Assembly: GCA_964609215.1 (NCBI GenBank)
Contig: CAZSQZ010000005.1
Coordinates: forward strand, 62,001 to 126,000
Length of the DNA stretch: 64,000 nt
Direction: 5' to 3'
Source of the DNA: JABDKJ01 sp964609215
Lineage (GTDB): Bacteria; Bacteroidota; Bacteroidia; Flavobacteriales_D; JABDKJ01
Below, in pieces: positions 8,998 through 18,023 of the stretch. The notes beneath the pieces were generated by a model that saw nothing but the letters and a program-made list of their open reading frames with translations, was not told the DNA's origin and did not search any database. The translations under genes and the position numbers were made by a program. Each line of letters opens with the position of its first letter. The first letter of the stretch is position 1.

Positions 8998-9555
8998 ATG
9001 ATAGAATTATTAAGTAATCCCTGGCCCTGGTATATCTCAGGGCCGCTCATTTCAGTCACTATGTTTTTGCTTCTATGGGTGGGAGGAAATTTAGGTATTA
9101 GTTCCACCTTAAGAACTATCTGTTCTATATCGGGAGCAGGAAAAAGAAATAGCTTCTTTGACTTTGATTGGAAAAGTCAAAAATGGAATTTAGTTTTCGC
9201 TCTAGGAGTTGCTCTTGGAGGAGGAGTAGCATCAACCCTGTTATCAAATCCAGAACCTTTAATCTTAAGCAAAGCAACCATTGCTGAGCTATCTTTACTT
9301 AATATTTCATTCAATGGTGAATTGGCACCTGAAGAATTATTTTGTTGGGATAGCCTATTTACTTTAAAGGGTTTTACCATTTTGGTACTTGGTGGTTTTT
9401 TGGTCGGGTTTGGTTCTCGATGGGCTGGCGGTTGCACATCAGGACATGCGATTAGCGGATTGTCTAACCTACAATTACCTTCACTTATAGCCGTTATAGG
9501 GTTTTTCATTGGCGGTCTTATTATGACATTTTTAATTTTCCCATTTATATTCTAA
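8998..9555 (+). CDS. YeeE/YedE (PmpA-like) sulfur-transport membrane protein
   Basis: Membrane protein of 185 residues with about four hydrophobic segments and the family signature 'GGCTSGHAISGLSNL', whose conserved cysteine is important for thiosulfate/sulfane-sulfur transport in YeeE. Two-gene split forms (PmpA/PmpB) accompany BigR-type regulators and MBL-rhodanese proteins in many bacteria. It starts 6 bases after the CstB-like gene and the next gene follows after 4 bases, so the operon is tight. Direction and substrate (thiosulfate, persulfide or sulfite) are not set by the sequence. Confidence 0.85.
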   Translation: MIELLSNPWPWYISGPLISVTMFLLLWVGGNLGISSTLRTICSISGAGKRNSFFDFDWKSQKWNLVFALGVALGGGVASTLLSNPEPLILSKATIAELSLLNISFNGELAPEELFCWDSLFTLKGFTILVLGGFLVGFGSRWAGGCTSGHAISGLSNLQLPSLIAVIGFFIGGLIMTFLIFPFIF

Positions 9556-9559
9556 GCAG

Positions 9560-9973
9560 ATGAAATATTTAAAATTTTTCTTAATAGGTATACTCTTTGG
9601 AATAGTATTAACCAAGTCAGAAGTTATCTCATGGTATCGAATTCAAGAGATGTTTCGGTTTCATTCCTTTCATATGTTTGGTGTCATTGGGTCAGCCATT
9701 GTTTTTGGGGCCTTATTGATTTATCTAATAAAGCGGAAAAACATGAAAACTTTTAAAGGAGATGACATCGAATTTAAAAGCAAGCAATTCTCCATTATCC
9801 GTTATCTTTTTGGAGGCACAATATTTGGCTTGGGCTGGGCTTTAAGTGGTGCATGTCCTGGCCCTATGTACACTCTTGTCGGAAATGGATTTTTAGTTTT
9901 TTTAGTTGTAATTGCCAGCGCATTATTAGGAACATTTGTATATGGAATGCTAAGAGATAAACTTCCTCATTAA
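9560..9973 (+). CDS. YeeE/YedE-type (PmpB-like) membrane protein, second half
   Basis: Membrane protein of 137 residues with three to four hydrophobic segments and the signature 'SGACPGPMYTLVGNG', the C-terminal counterpart of the GGCTSGH half encoded just upstream. Together the two chains probably make one sulfur-compound channel equivalent to a full-length YeeE. It is the last gene of the five-gene sulfur operon. Downstream is an antisense-oriented remnant of an XRE regulator. Confidence 0.83.
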   Translation: MKYLKFFLIGILFGIVLTKSEVISWYRIQEMFRFHSFHMFGVIGSAIVFGALLIYLIKRKNMKTFKGDDIEFKSKQFSIIRYLFGGTIFGLGWALSGACPGPMYTLVGNGFLVFLVVIASALLGTFVYGMLRDKLPH

Positions 9974-10103
9974 TCTTTTCTGCTTGAAGATTGCCTTTTC
10001 TTTAACAAAAGATTCTTCTCTACCAAACCCTTAAACTGAATTGTAACTCTATTTTATTGTGAATTATTGTCAATGATGAGTTGAAGAACGATAAATTTTT
10101 AAT

Positions 10104-10260
10104 CTAAAAATCAAGCAAATCCTTTGGACTAATTTCGAACGCACGAGCTAAAAACGAAATAACAGAAATAGAAGGATTCACTTGTCCCTTTTCAATTCTT
10201 CTAATCTGAGAAGTTGAAATACCTGTTGAATAATATAACTCGTATTGAGATATTTTTTTT
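10104..10260 (-). pseudogene. 3' remnant of an XRE-family HTH regulator
   Basis: On the minus strand about 52 codons read KKISQYELYYSTG-ISTSQIRRIEKGQVNPS-ISVISFLARAFEISPKDLLDF, then TAG. This is the recognition-helix half of a Cro/C1-type HTH. Upstream of the two lysines the frame hits TGA at the junction with the ybjN-like fragment (about 10261), so the N-terminal third of the domain is gone. It marks the left edge of duplication copy 2. The fragment is too short to be a working HTH. Confidence 0.75.
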
Positions 10261-10261
10261 C

Positions 10262-10501
10262 AAGCCTAATTTTCACAGTGCCCTAGATGTACGTTACGCA
10301 GAATCGGATGGTGTAATGTGGGTAGCTTTTATACATCCTCTAAAAGAGTTAAGCAAAGAACAGGTAGAAGATGCCATAAGACAGGTTTTTGCCGCCAATT
10401 TAACCTTTGGAACCACTTATACTAGCACCGATCTTGTTTTCCCGGCCCCAGGCAATCAAGACGAAGAGGAGAAAGAAGAAGAGAATTTAGAACGTTCCTG
10501 A
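10262..10501 (+). pseudogene. 5'-truncated copy of the YbjN-like gene
   Basis: Encodes the C-terminal ~80 residues of the protein at 3753-4253 with few changes (same 'FHSALDVRYAESDGVMWVAF' core, same acidic tail ending ENLERS). The signal peptide and first half are missing. The frame happens to stay open upstream to a TTG at 10214, but that sequence is antisense to the XRE remnant, so a fusion protein is unlikely. The near-unchanged reading frame suggests a fairly recent event or residual selection. Confidence 0.85.
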
Positions 10502-10709
10502 GTTTTTTGAGTATTAATCTTTTGATTTTCAATTTGAGAGTAGATATCCTATTCAACTGAGCTTCATTTAGGAAGAGGTATTATTCTAAAAAGATTTAGA
10601 AAGATTAAGCTATCCACTATTGTTCGCGCTGTATCCATTCCAGGTATAATGCGTAATACCAAAGAATCATCTCTTATTTTTTCGTAAATTGTTTAAACCA
10701 ATCAATACC

Positions 10710-12527
10710 ATGAAAAAAATTCTTCTTCTTTTCACTTCTCTATTTGCCTGGTTTGGTCAAGGGATAGCTCAAATTATTCCTTTTATTGAAGTACCAGATT
10801 CTTTAAATCCTTTTATGGATTTGCCAGGTAATTTAAATCTAGAAATAGCTGATATAGACTATGATGGGTTGGACGATGTTTTGTTGTACAGTGGTTTCAG
10901 CACTGTTCACCAATTTAAAAGTCTGGGTGATTTTGAATTTGAGGAAATTGACTTTTCTGATTCTGAACTGCAAAATTCAATAACCTTAGGTGAACAGTAT
11001 TTTAATGATAGTTTACCGGGTATTGTAAGTACAGGAAGTAGAAGGATTCTTCTTGCTGATATAGATAGCGATGGCGATACCGATCTTCATATAAGTTCAC
11101 AAGTATCTGATATCTATGGTTACAACAGTTGTGGTTTCTACTACAGCAGTGAAAGGATACATTTAAACTTTCTTAACAATGGAACAGGAGTCTTGGAATT
11201 CAATTCATTAATTGAACAAACCTGTAATGAGAGTGTCAGAGAGTTCACGGACTGGGATGAGGATGGAGACTTGGATTTGGTCAGTCATATAGCCAGTAAA
11301 TATTATAACTCAACTAATTTATTACTATTTGATGATGTCAATCAAACTTTTGAAGCAGAACCAATTTCTTTCATAATTGATAACGCTAACTTTCACATTC
11401 ATGACGTAAATGGCGATGGATTTGAAGATATTACAACTAGAGATAGTTTAAGAATAAAATCTGGTGCGGGAGAATTTCATCAGCCAATATCCAATGTCTT
11501 TCCTCTAGATCTTCAATTTTTTGCATATAAGAAAGACTTTGGAGACATTGACAATGATGGAAATCAGGAATATCTTGTTTATGATAGTCAAGCTGCAAAA
11601 TGGCGATTTTTCACACAGAATTGTGCCTTTGCAATCCCAGAAACACCTTGTTATGATGGAATGGCGTGTACAATAAATCAGGTATGGGACGAAAACTGCA
11701 ATTGCATTGGTATTTTTATAGATGCCGATAATGATGGAATCTGCGATGATGAAGATCAGACTAATGGTGACTGTATGCTTGGTGATAGCTGTGATGATGG
11801 AAATGACACCACTTTTTTTGATGAACTCGATGAAAATTGTGAATGCTTTGGAACTCCTTGTATAGGATTGCCATGTGACGATGGAGAAGATTGTACAACA
11901 AACGATCAATATGATGAAAATTGTAATTGCATAGGAACTCCAACAGCTGGAATTGCATGCGATGATGGTGAGGATTGCACTATCAATGATCAATATGATG
12001 AGGATTGTAATTGCTCAGGAATCGAATCTGGAGATAGTGATATGGATGGAATCTGCGATGCGCAAGATCAAACCAATGGAGATTGCACACTTGGTGAACC
12101 CTGTGAAGACAATGATGAATGTACTGCAAATGAATTTCTAGATGAAAACTGTGAATGTAATATTGGCTTCATTTTTCCAGATGCGGACGAAGATGGTGTT
12201 TGCGACCAATTTGATCAATGTCCTGGTCTAGATGATAATCTTGACGCTGATAATGATGGAACTCCAGACTGTCTTGAGACGGTTGGTTTAGAAGAGATTT
12301 TAGAGAGCCAAGTCAATATCTTTCCCAATCCCAGTTCAGGTGAACTGTTTATTGAAACGGAACTAAAGATTTCTCAGGTTAAGATGTACAATGCAATAGG
12401 AGAAGAAATGCCCATTTTTTACACGCAAAACAACAACCTTGATTTGAGTTATTATTCCAATGGTTTGTATCTTATAGAGTTGCATTCTGAAAAAGGACTA
12501 GTTCGTAAAAGAGTCTATAAAAACTAG
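10710..12527 (+). CDS. T9SS cargo paralogue with FG-GAP-like motifs, CDDG repeats and type A sorting domain
   Basis: Paralogue of the protein at 4459, also 605 residues, with signal peptide MKKILLLFTSLFAWFGQGIAQ from ATG 10710. Calcium-loop motifs in the N-terminal half are DIDYDGLDD, DIDSDGDTDL, DWDEDGDLDL and DVNGDGFED. The Cys-rich part again has four CDDG-type units plus a fifth CEDNDEC unit and thrombospondin-3-like loops. Here only one unit precedes the first aspartate loop and three follow, against two and two in copy 1. The sorting domain (NIFPNPSSGELFIE ... RVYKN) is nearly identical to copy 1. It is a secreted or surface protein whose role is unknown. Confidence 0.9.
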   Translation: MKKILLLFTSLFAWFGQGIAQIIPFIEVPDSLNPFMDLPGNLNLEIADIDYDGLDDVLLYSGFSTVHQFKSLGDFEFEEIDFSDSELQNSITLGEQYFNDSLPGIVSTGSRRILLADIDSDGDTDLHISSQVSDIYGYNSCGFYYSSERIHLNFLNNGTGVLEFNSLIEQTCNESVREFTDWDEDGDLDLVSHIASKYYNSTNLLLFDDVNQTFEAEPISFIIDNANFHIHDVNGDGFEDITTRDSLRIKSGAGEFHQPISNVFPLDLQFFAYKKDFGDIDNDGNQEYLVYDSQAAKWRFFTQNCAFAIPETPCYDGMACTINQVWDENCNCIGIFIDADNDGICDDEDQTNGDCMLGDSCDDGNDTTFFDELDENCECFGTPCIGLPCDDGEDCTTNDQYDENCNCIGTPTAGIACDDGEDCTINDQYDEDCNCSGIESGDSDMDGICDAQDQTNGDCTLGEPCEDNDECTANEFLDENCECNIGFIFPDADEDGVCDQFDQCPGLDDNLDADNDGTPDCLETVGLEEILESQVNIFPNPSSGELFIETELKISQVKMYNAIGEEMPIFYTQNNNLDLSYYSNGLYLIELHSEKGLVRKRVYKN

Positions 12528-12544
12528 GGGAAATTTAATATCGG

Positions 12545-12649
12545 TCAGTCTCCCTTATCCAAATAATGCGTCAACTCAAAATCAAACAAATCTTTAGGAT
12601 GATAGTCCAAGACGCGACAAATGAAAGATATATCTGTTCTTTTAACCAT
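12545..12649 (-). pseudogene. Second XRE-type HTH remnant (C-terminal 34 codons)
   Basis: The minus strand encodes MVKRTDISFICRVLDYHPKD-LFDFELTHYLDKGD and then TGA. The part FICRVLDYHPKDLFDF matches the end of the XRE remnant at 10104-10260 (FLARAFEISPKDLLDF). A TAG lies two codons before the ATG, so the rest of the gene is absent. The two remnants are clearly diverged from each other and are not a recent copy. It sits between copy 2 and the 3' end of the large cargo gene. Confidence 0.6.
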
Positions 12650-12666
12650 AATCTATAAGGGAGTTT

Positions 12667-15600
12667 TCAGTTGAAAACATGAATATACCCATGATCATTC
12701 AATAAGACTTGGTCATTATTCTTTCTCACCGCCACCCAATAGTAAACTCCCTCGGAAACCATTTTTCCATTTGCATTTATACCATCCCAAACTAAAGAAG
12801 AAGAAAGGCGTCTAATTTCATTTCCCCAACGATTGTAAATAATTACTTCTCTTACATCTGCGCCTAAAGCACCAAAATTGACATTGTCATTCTTGCCATC
12901 TCCATTTGGGCTAATGACATTAATCATTTCTTCCAAACAGAAAGTACTAGGCAGGTAAATAGAATCTTGGACAAAGCATAGATTTGCAATACCAACTTCA
13001 ATCTCCCAAAACCCAACTTGATCCACCAGAACAGAGCTTCCAGACTCTCCATTACTCCATTCATAGGAATCATAATAGGGAGCAACGGATAAACTCAATA
13101 TTCCATCATTACATAGAATAGCAGCACTATCTAAGGATACTTGTGGGTATGGAAATATCTGAACAATAGTTTCGCCAATTGCAGTGCAACCATCCAAATT
13201 TGAACCCTGAAAAGAATAGATTCCAGACATGCTTACCTCAACTGAATCTAAAATAATAGAGGGAAGGTTAGTTTGAGAATCTACTTGAGGGCCATTCCAA
13301 ACCAAATTTTCCAAGTCCATATATTCTGGATTTAAAATAAGCAGTTCTCCCTCACATAAGAGGTTATCTGGAATACTTAAAATACTGGATTCAATTGGCG
13401 GACTAATAACCAATTCAATTGAATCTATTGGACTACTGCATTCTGTCCCTATAATTTGTAATTGATAGAATCCCGAATACTCAATCGTTGCACTATCCAA
13501 ATTTAAGTAAGGAGCATTTACAATGGAATCATTTGGCAATGTCCATATATATTGAACATCTGGATATTGATTTGAAGATAATTCAATATTAGCACCCGCA
13601 CAGGTAATTGAAGTCGTTTCTATTTCTGGAATTTGTGAATAGGGAATGACAGAAACAGAAACTTGAGCCCCTGAACTGTGACAATTCTCATTTCCACTAA
13701 ATGCATAGATTAAGAGATCTTCTTGAATATTTTCAAATTGAATAGTATTACCCAATTCGATTATTGGAACACCCGAAGCGCTAAAAGACCAAAACACTTC
13801 TTGATTTGAAATTGCGGACAAACTAACTGATTCTCCTAAACATACTTCAGTTGATTCAACCTCTGGCGCTAAATTATCTACTTGAAAAATTTCAATAGAA
13901 TCCGTTTTCGAACACCCTATTTGATTATATACAATTAACTCATACCAACCCGGTTCATTGACTTCTATTTGTTGCGAAAAAATATTGAGTGGTTGCCATT
14001 CATAAAGAAAATCACCTGTAGGCCCACTCAACAGCACAGCATCATTATCTGAACAAAGAGTATCTTCTGAAAATTCAATTTCTACATCAATCAAAGAATC
14101 AAAAATCTCAATCGACATTTCCGTAGTAATTGAACATAAGGTGCTACTTACGTTATAAATCCCAGGTTCAGACACGGTGATAAAGGAAGAGTTTGAATCA
14201 ACAGGAGGCTGCCATTGAATTATGGCTCCTTCATTGGAATAAACCTCTAGATTAACGCTTCCAACCAGACACAAATCGTTGAGTTCGCTAATTAAGAAAG
14301 GACTTGTATACTCAATAATTTCTACACTATTAGATGCTAATACGCAACCTTCCGCATTTTCATGAATACAATAATATGCGCCAGGTAAACTGGTATAAAA
14401 GCTTTGGGTAGTATCAATAAAATTTCCAAAGGGATCAACCCATTGGTAGGAAATACCTTCCTCACAACTAATCAGCACAGAATCATTAGGACAGATAATA
14501 CCATTTTCAGGAAGTGACCATGCTAAAGGTGAGGGCTCGGACTGAATGGTAAAATAAACCTTATGGACCTCTTCGCAGCCGTCACTGGAAACAGAGCTAA
14601 ATTGTATCACAAAATCTCCAGTTGCATGCACCAAAATAGAATCTTCAGAAATTTCAGTAATACCCGATATTGGCGTAACTTGATAGGTATCTGCTCCTGA
14701 CAATACCAATAGTGCTGTATCCTCTGGACAAAGAAAATTATCACTTAATGTATACTGAGGGTCAAAAAAAGGACTTTGGAAAAAATCTATATAAACAGAA
14801 TCAATCAGTTGCGGCCATGAATAAGTAGTATCAATACAGATATTGGATTGAACAGCGAATGGTTCTAGTGCATAATAATGCCAACCTATTTGATCTGGAA
14901 TAGGCAGATCAGACCAATTGGGACTTAAGAACAATTCTGAAAAAGATGTATCCTGACCAATTATTACTTCCGCATGAGTAAACTTTTCTATGCTGGAGTA
15001 TTCACATACATTTCCACCTCCTTCTAATCCAAGTCCAAATCGCTCTCCGGGACACAAAATGATGGTATCTCCGTTAACCAGCATTGAATTATGAGTAATA
15101 TTAAATACTAAAGAGTCTTGAACAATATCTAAGGTATCTCCTAAAAGAATGGGTACAGTATTGCTTGCACTGCATCCAACGGAATCTAAAACCGAAATTG
15201 TATGAGATCCAGTACTAACTGCAACTATTGTATCATTAGTATTGCTCACACCATTAAGGCTCCATGAAAAGCTGCAATTATCACAAATATTTCCTGCCCA
15301 TAGTATTACACTATCTGCACATAATTCTATACTCTGAACATCATCTATTGCTTCAACATTAATCATCAACTCATCTGAAATAGAAGGTATTGCAGGAGGC
15401 TCGTAAAATATCACCTGAACGCTATCAATATTTTCCACATCACAACCATCTAATCTTGAAGCTTCACATATATAAAGACCAGACTCTGCTACAATCTGCT
15501 GATTTATATCAACACCATTATTCCAAGTATAAATAAATTCAGGGCCAAATACACCCTCAATACCACTTGGAGCTTGATGAACAATTTGAATTGGAGGACC

Positions 15601-17214
15601 ACATGATTCGATAGTATCTTCTGGTATAAATACTGAATACTCTTGAAACTCACAATCTGTATAATCTAATGCATAATAATAATATAAGAAACCCAAGCTA
15701 GGATCAATCGCATCTGCAATAAAAATGTCCCTAGAAAAATCAGAAGGACCTACCGACTTTAAGGTTTTCCAATTCCCATAATCCTGAATACCACACAAGC
15801 TGAAGTTAAAGTTGGGAGGTATATTGGGTGAGACAAAAAGGTTATCTATATCGGAAGTAGAAACGTCTAAAAAATTCTCATTAGATGGCGCATGAAAATA
15901 ACCAGAATAACTTCCGGTAACCAAAGGACGATTTTCTTCTTTATATGCAATACCAAAAGCTTGATCATGCCTTGGACCTGCATAATGCCATATCCAGTTC
16001 TTTGTTCCATCTGCATCTATTCTAGCTAACCAAACATCATTAAATCCCATACTTTTAAAAAGCCCATCCCCTAATTGCATATTTGGTTCTGTAAATTTAC
16101 AGCGGAAGGTTCCTGTAATATAAGATTCATCCATAGCCCCAATAACTAATGATGATCCTGCGAGTAGATTTTCGCTTCCATAACTACTAATATTGAAAAA
16201 GTTACCCTCTTGATCAATATCTAAAATAAAAGTGTTGAACTGATATTGAGAATCTAAAACGATATTGGATGTTCCCACAGAAAGGCTTCCCGTTAAATCA
16301 CCTAATATTCGAGGTTCATGAGTGTTTGATAATTGAATATCCCTTGGTAAGACCGAACCTCCCAGTAGGGGAAGCAACCACGTCTCATTCCCACTCCCAT
16401 TAAATTTTAAAATCGCACCAACATTCAAAGCTTGATTCTCAAAAGTGGAATTAAAGGTCACCGTATCGCTTATTTGAGCAGCTAAGTAAATTTCACTTGG
16501 ATTTTCACAAGCTACTGCGGTACCTGAAATATCATTATCACTTGAACCTTGAATTGTCCATAAGAAGTTTCCGTTAGAATCCAGTTTTGATAAAAAAACA
16601 TCAAAACTGAAATTGCTACTGTTATAGTAGGGTGTGCTCACAAGATTGGTCGAACCAAAATTTGCCGAGCCCTTAAATTGACCCGTGATATATATATTGC
16701 CATTTTCATCAACGTCAATATCTTCTGGAATTTCTGTGTAATCTCCTCCACATTCTCTCGACCAAAGAATATTACCTTGAGCATTCAGTCTAGTAACAAA
16801 AATTTGAATGGAATCCTGAACAGTAGTAAAATTATCTGCACCCAAACTAATTTCGGAAGTATAATAACCTAAAGCTACAAGGCCACCCGAAGGAAATGGA
16901 CTTAGGGAAACAATTCTGTCCGACTGACTTCCTCCAAAAGATTGGGCCCATTGCGTTTCACCTATTTCATTAATAGACTGAATAAAAGCATCCGTTGATC
17001 CATTTCCTGAAATATTAAAATCGTCAAAAATGCCGTTCGCACTAAAATAACCACCAACGTAAAACCCGTTGCTTTGATTTTCGCATATATCTAATGCTTC
17101 ATCTTGAAATACTCCACCATAAGATTTTAACCAATTGCCTTGACTATTTAAATAAAACGAATTAAAAAATAATGCGAATAGAAAGAGTAATCTAATATGG
17201 TCAGATAGTTTCAC
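12667..17214 (-). CDS. Giant T9SS cargo (~1515 aa) with SBBP-like propeller, Ig/PKD-like region and type B sorting domain
   Basis: Very large secreted protein. I use GTG 17214 as start because it gives a signal peptide (VKLSDHIRLLFLFALFFNSF...NSQ); the frame runs back to 17304. The first ~500 residues contain SBBP/beta-propeller-like repeats (WLKSYGGVFQDEALDI, WAQSFGGSQSDRIVSL, WSRECGGDYTEIPEDI). The middle holds many ~80-90-residue Ig/PKD-like segments with regularly spaced cysteines. The C-terminus is a gliding-motility/CHU type B sorting domain (VISPNGDGKNDNVNF ... VIIYNRWGNEI). It is probably a cell-surface adhesin-like protein carried by T9SS. Convergent with the cargo gene at 10710. Confidence 0.9.
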   Translation of the reverse strand: MKLSDHIRLLFLFALFFNSFYLNSQGNWLKSYGGVFQDEALDICENQSNGFYVGGYFSANGIFDDFNISGNGSTDAFIQSINEIGETQWAQSFGGSQSDRIVSLSPFPSGGLVALGYYTSEISLGADNFTTVQDSIQIFVTRLNAQGNILWSRECGGDYTEIPEDIDVDENGNIYITGQFKGSANFGSTNLVSTPYYNSSNFSFDVFLSKLDSNGNFLWTIQGSSDNDISGTAVACENPSEIYLAAQISDTVTFNSTFENQALNVGAILKFNGSGNETWLLPLLGGSVLPRDIQLSNTHEPRILGDLTGSLSVGTSNIVLDSQYQFNTFILDIDQEGNFFNISSYGSENLLAGSSLVIGAMDESYITGTFRCKFTEPNMQLGDGLFKSMGFNDVWLARIDADGTKNWIWHYAGPRHDQAFGIAYKEENRPLVTGSYSGYFHAPSNENFLDVSTSDIDNLFVSPNIPPNFNFSLCGIQDYGNWKTLKSVGPSDFSRDIFIADAIDPSLGFLYYYYALDYTDCEFQEYSVFIPEDTIESCGPPIQIVHQAPSGIEGVFGPEFIYTWNNGVDINQQIVAESGLYICEASRLDGCDVENIDSVQVIFYEPPAIPSISDELMINVEAIDDVQSIELCADSVILWAGNICDNCSFSWSLNGVSNTNDTIVAVSTGSHTISVLDSVGCSASNTVPILLGDTLDIVQDSLVFNITHNSMLVNGDTIILCPGERFGLGLEGGGNVCEYSSIEKFTHAEVIIGQDTSFSELFLSPNWSDLPIPDQIGWHYYALEPFAVQSNICIDTTYSWPQLIDSVYIDFFQSPFFDPQYTLSDNFLCPEDTALLVLSGADTYQVTPISGITEISEDSILVHATGDFVIQFSSVSSDGCEEVHKVYFTIQSEPSPLAWSLPENGIICPNDSVLISCEEGISYQWVDPFGNFIDTTQSFYTSLPGAYYCIHENAEGCVLASNSVEIIEYTSPFLISELNDLCLVGSVNLEVYSNEGAIIQWQPPVDSNSSFITVSEPGIYNVSSTLCSITTEMSIEIFDSLIDVEIEFSEDTLCSDNDAVLLSGPTGDFLYEWQPLNIFSQQIEVNEPGWYELIVYNQIGCSKTDSIEIFQVDNLAPEVESTEVCLGESVSLSAISNQEVFWSFSASGVPIIELGNTIQFENIQEDLLIYAFSGNENCHSSGAQVSVSVIPYSQIPEIETTSITCAGANIELSSNQYPDVQYIWTLPNDSIVNAPYLNLDSATIEYSGFYQLQIIGTECSSPIDSIELVISPPIESSILSIPDNLLCEGELLILNPEYMDLENLVWNGPQVDSQTNLPSIILDSVEVSMSGIYSFQGSNLDGCTAIGETIVQIFPYPQVSLDSAAILCNDGILSLSVAPYYDSYEWSNGESGSSVLVDQVGFWEIEVGIANLCFVQDSIYLPSTFCLEEMINVISPNGDGKNDNVNFGALGADVREVIIYNRWGNEIRRLSSSLVWDGINANGKMVSEGVYYWVAVRKNNDQVLLNDHGYIHVFN

Positions 17215-17278
17215 GTTTCTTGAATCTATTGAAATCGCGTTAGAATAAAAAGATTTTAATAGGATTAAATGGTATGTT

Positions 17279-17305
17279 ATTGAAATCTTAGAAATAGATT
17301 TCAAT
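17279..17305. repeat. 9-bp inverted repeat ATTGAAATC-N9-GATTTCAAT
   Basis: Perfect arms at 17279-17287 and 17297-17305, in the divergent region between the giant cargo gene and the DinB-family gene. Related TATTGAAA words also occur at about 17227 and 17332, so this region may hold operator sites. Confidence 0.5.
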
Positions 17306-17398
17306 GGAGTAGAATTAGTTTCTATTGAAACTTTTCAAAACCCTCGGAAAAAAGGGAAGGCTACACTAAGAGATCCATTTCAATTTAGTATAAACAAG

Positions 17399-17435
17399 AT
17401 CATTAATTCATTCCAAAATCGAATGAATTAATGAT
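17399..17435. repeat. 15-bp perfect inverted repeat with 7-nt loop
   Basis: Arms ATCATTAATTCATTC (17399-17413) and GAATGAATTAATGAT (17421-17435) flank CAAAATC. It lies 27 bases upstream of the DinB-family start at 17463. No T-tract follows, so it looks like an operator or 5' UTR hairpin more than a terminator. Confidence 0.65.
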
Positions 17436-17462
17436 AAATTTAAGCCATCAAACAAATGAGAA

Positions 17463-18014
17463 ATGCAGGAAGAAATCATTGATCTTAAAACATTAGAATT
17501 TCCAATAGGAAAGTTCACTGCACCTTCCGAAATTTCTGAAAAGCATATTCAATCCTGGATAGCGACTATCAAAGATTTTCCCTCAAGATTAAATACGCTT
17601 TGCAATCCTTTAAGTAAAGAACAATTAAATTGGAAATACAGACCCAATGGCTGGAATATTCAGCAGGTGGTTCATCATTGTGCAGACAGCCACATGAATG
17701 GAATCATTAGAACCAAGCTAGCACTAACAGAAGATAATCCCACCATAAAACCCTACCCTGAACATCTTTGGGCTGAACTTGAAGACTATCAGGTGAATAT
17801 GGAAATGAGCCTGCAAATAATTCAAAGTGTTCATTTCAAATGGTCTTTGTTATTTGAAAGTATTTCCAGCCAGCAATTGGAAAGAAGCTACTTTCATCCA
17901 GAGGATCAGCACAGCTATTCCATTGCCCAACAATGTGGTTTATTTGCCTGGCACTGTAATCATCATTTTGCACATATTGAGCAGGCTTTAAATGCTCAGG
18001 GAAAATTCAATTAA
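17463..18014 (+). CDS. DinB/YfiT-family putative metal-dependent hydrolase or thiol transferase
   Basis: A 183-residue four-helix DinB-superfamily protein, closest in pattern to YfiT/BstA. The metal-binding histidines are visible in 'QQVVHHCADSHMNG' and 'LFAWHCNHHFAHIEQAL', and 'WNIQQVVHH' is the usual N-terminal signature. Members include bacillithiol S-transferases that detoxify electrophiles. It begins a three-gene operon with an aldehyde dehydrogenase (9 bases later) and a GNAT enzyme (8 bases later), consistent with a reactive-compound defence role, though that is inference. Confidence 0.85.
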   Translation: MQEEIIDLKTLEFPIGKFTAPSEISEKHIQSWIATIKDFPSRLNTLCNPLSKEQLNWKYRPNGWNIQQVVHHCADSHMNGIIRTKLALTEDNPTIKPYPEHLWAELEDYQVNMEMSLQIIQSVHFKWSLLFESISSQQLERSYFHPEDQHSYSIAQQCGLFAWHCNHHFAHIEQALNAQGKFN

Positions 18015-18023
18015 AAATAATTT

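Larger units (their letters stand above)
10262..12527. repeat. Duplicated block, copy 2
   Basis: Direct repeat of 4014-6276, about 6.25 kb downstream and separated from it by the sulfur operon. It contains the 3' 80 codons of the ybjN-like gene, the intergenic region and a full second T9SS cargo gene. Its left edge is fused to a truncated XRE gene, and another XRE remnant lies 17 bases beyond its right edge. Confidence 0.9.

Noticed and set aside
9177..9509. 110-aa minus-strand ORF within the YeeE-like gene
   Set aside because: Antisense to a clear membrane-protein gene in a tight operon; proline/serine-rich composition typical of shadow frames.
10214..10501. Fusion ORF starting at TTG 10214
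   Set aside because: Its first 16 codons are antisense to the XRE remnant, and the rest is the truncated ybjN-like copy, so it is a chance in-frame junction.
11505..11993. 162-aa minus-strand ORF with isoleucine-rich, membrane-like sequence
   Set aside because: It is antisense to the Cys/Asp-repeat part of the T9SS cargo; repeated GAT codons read as ATC (Ile) on the other strand and create a false hydrophobic frame.
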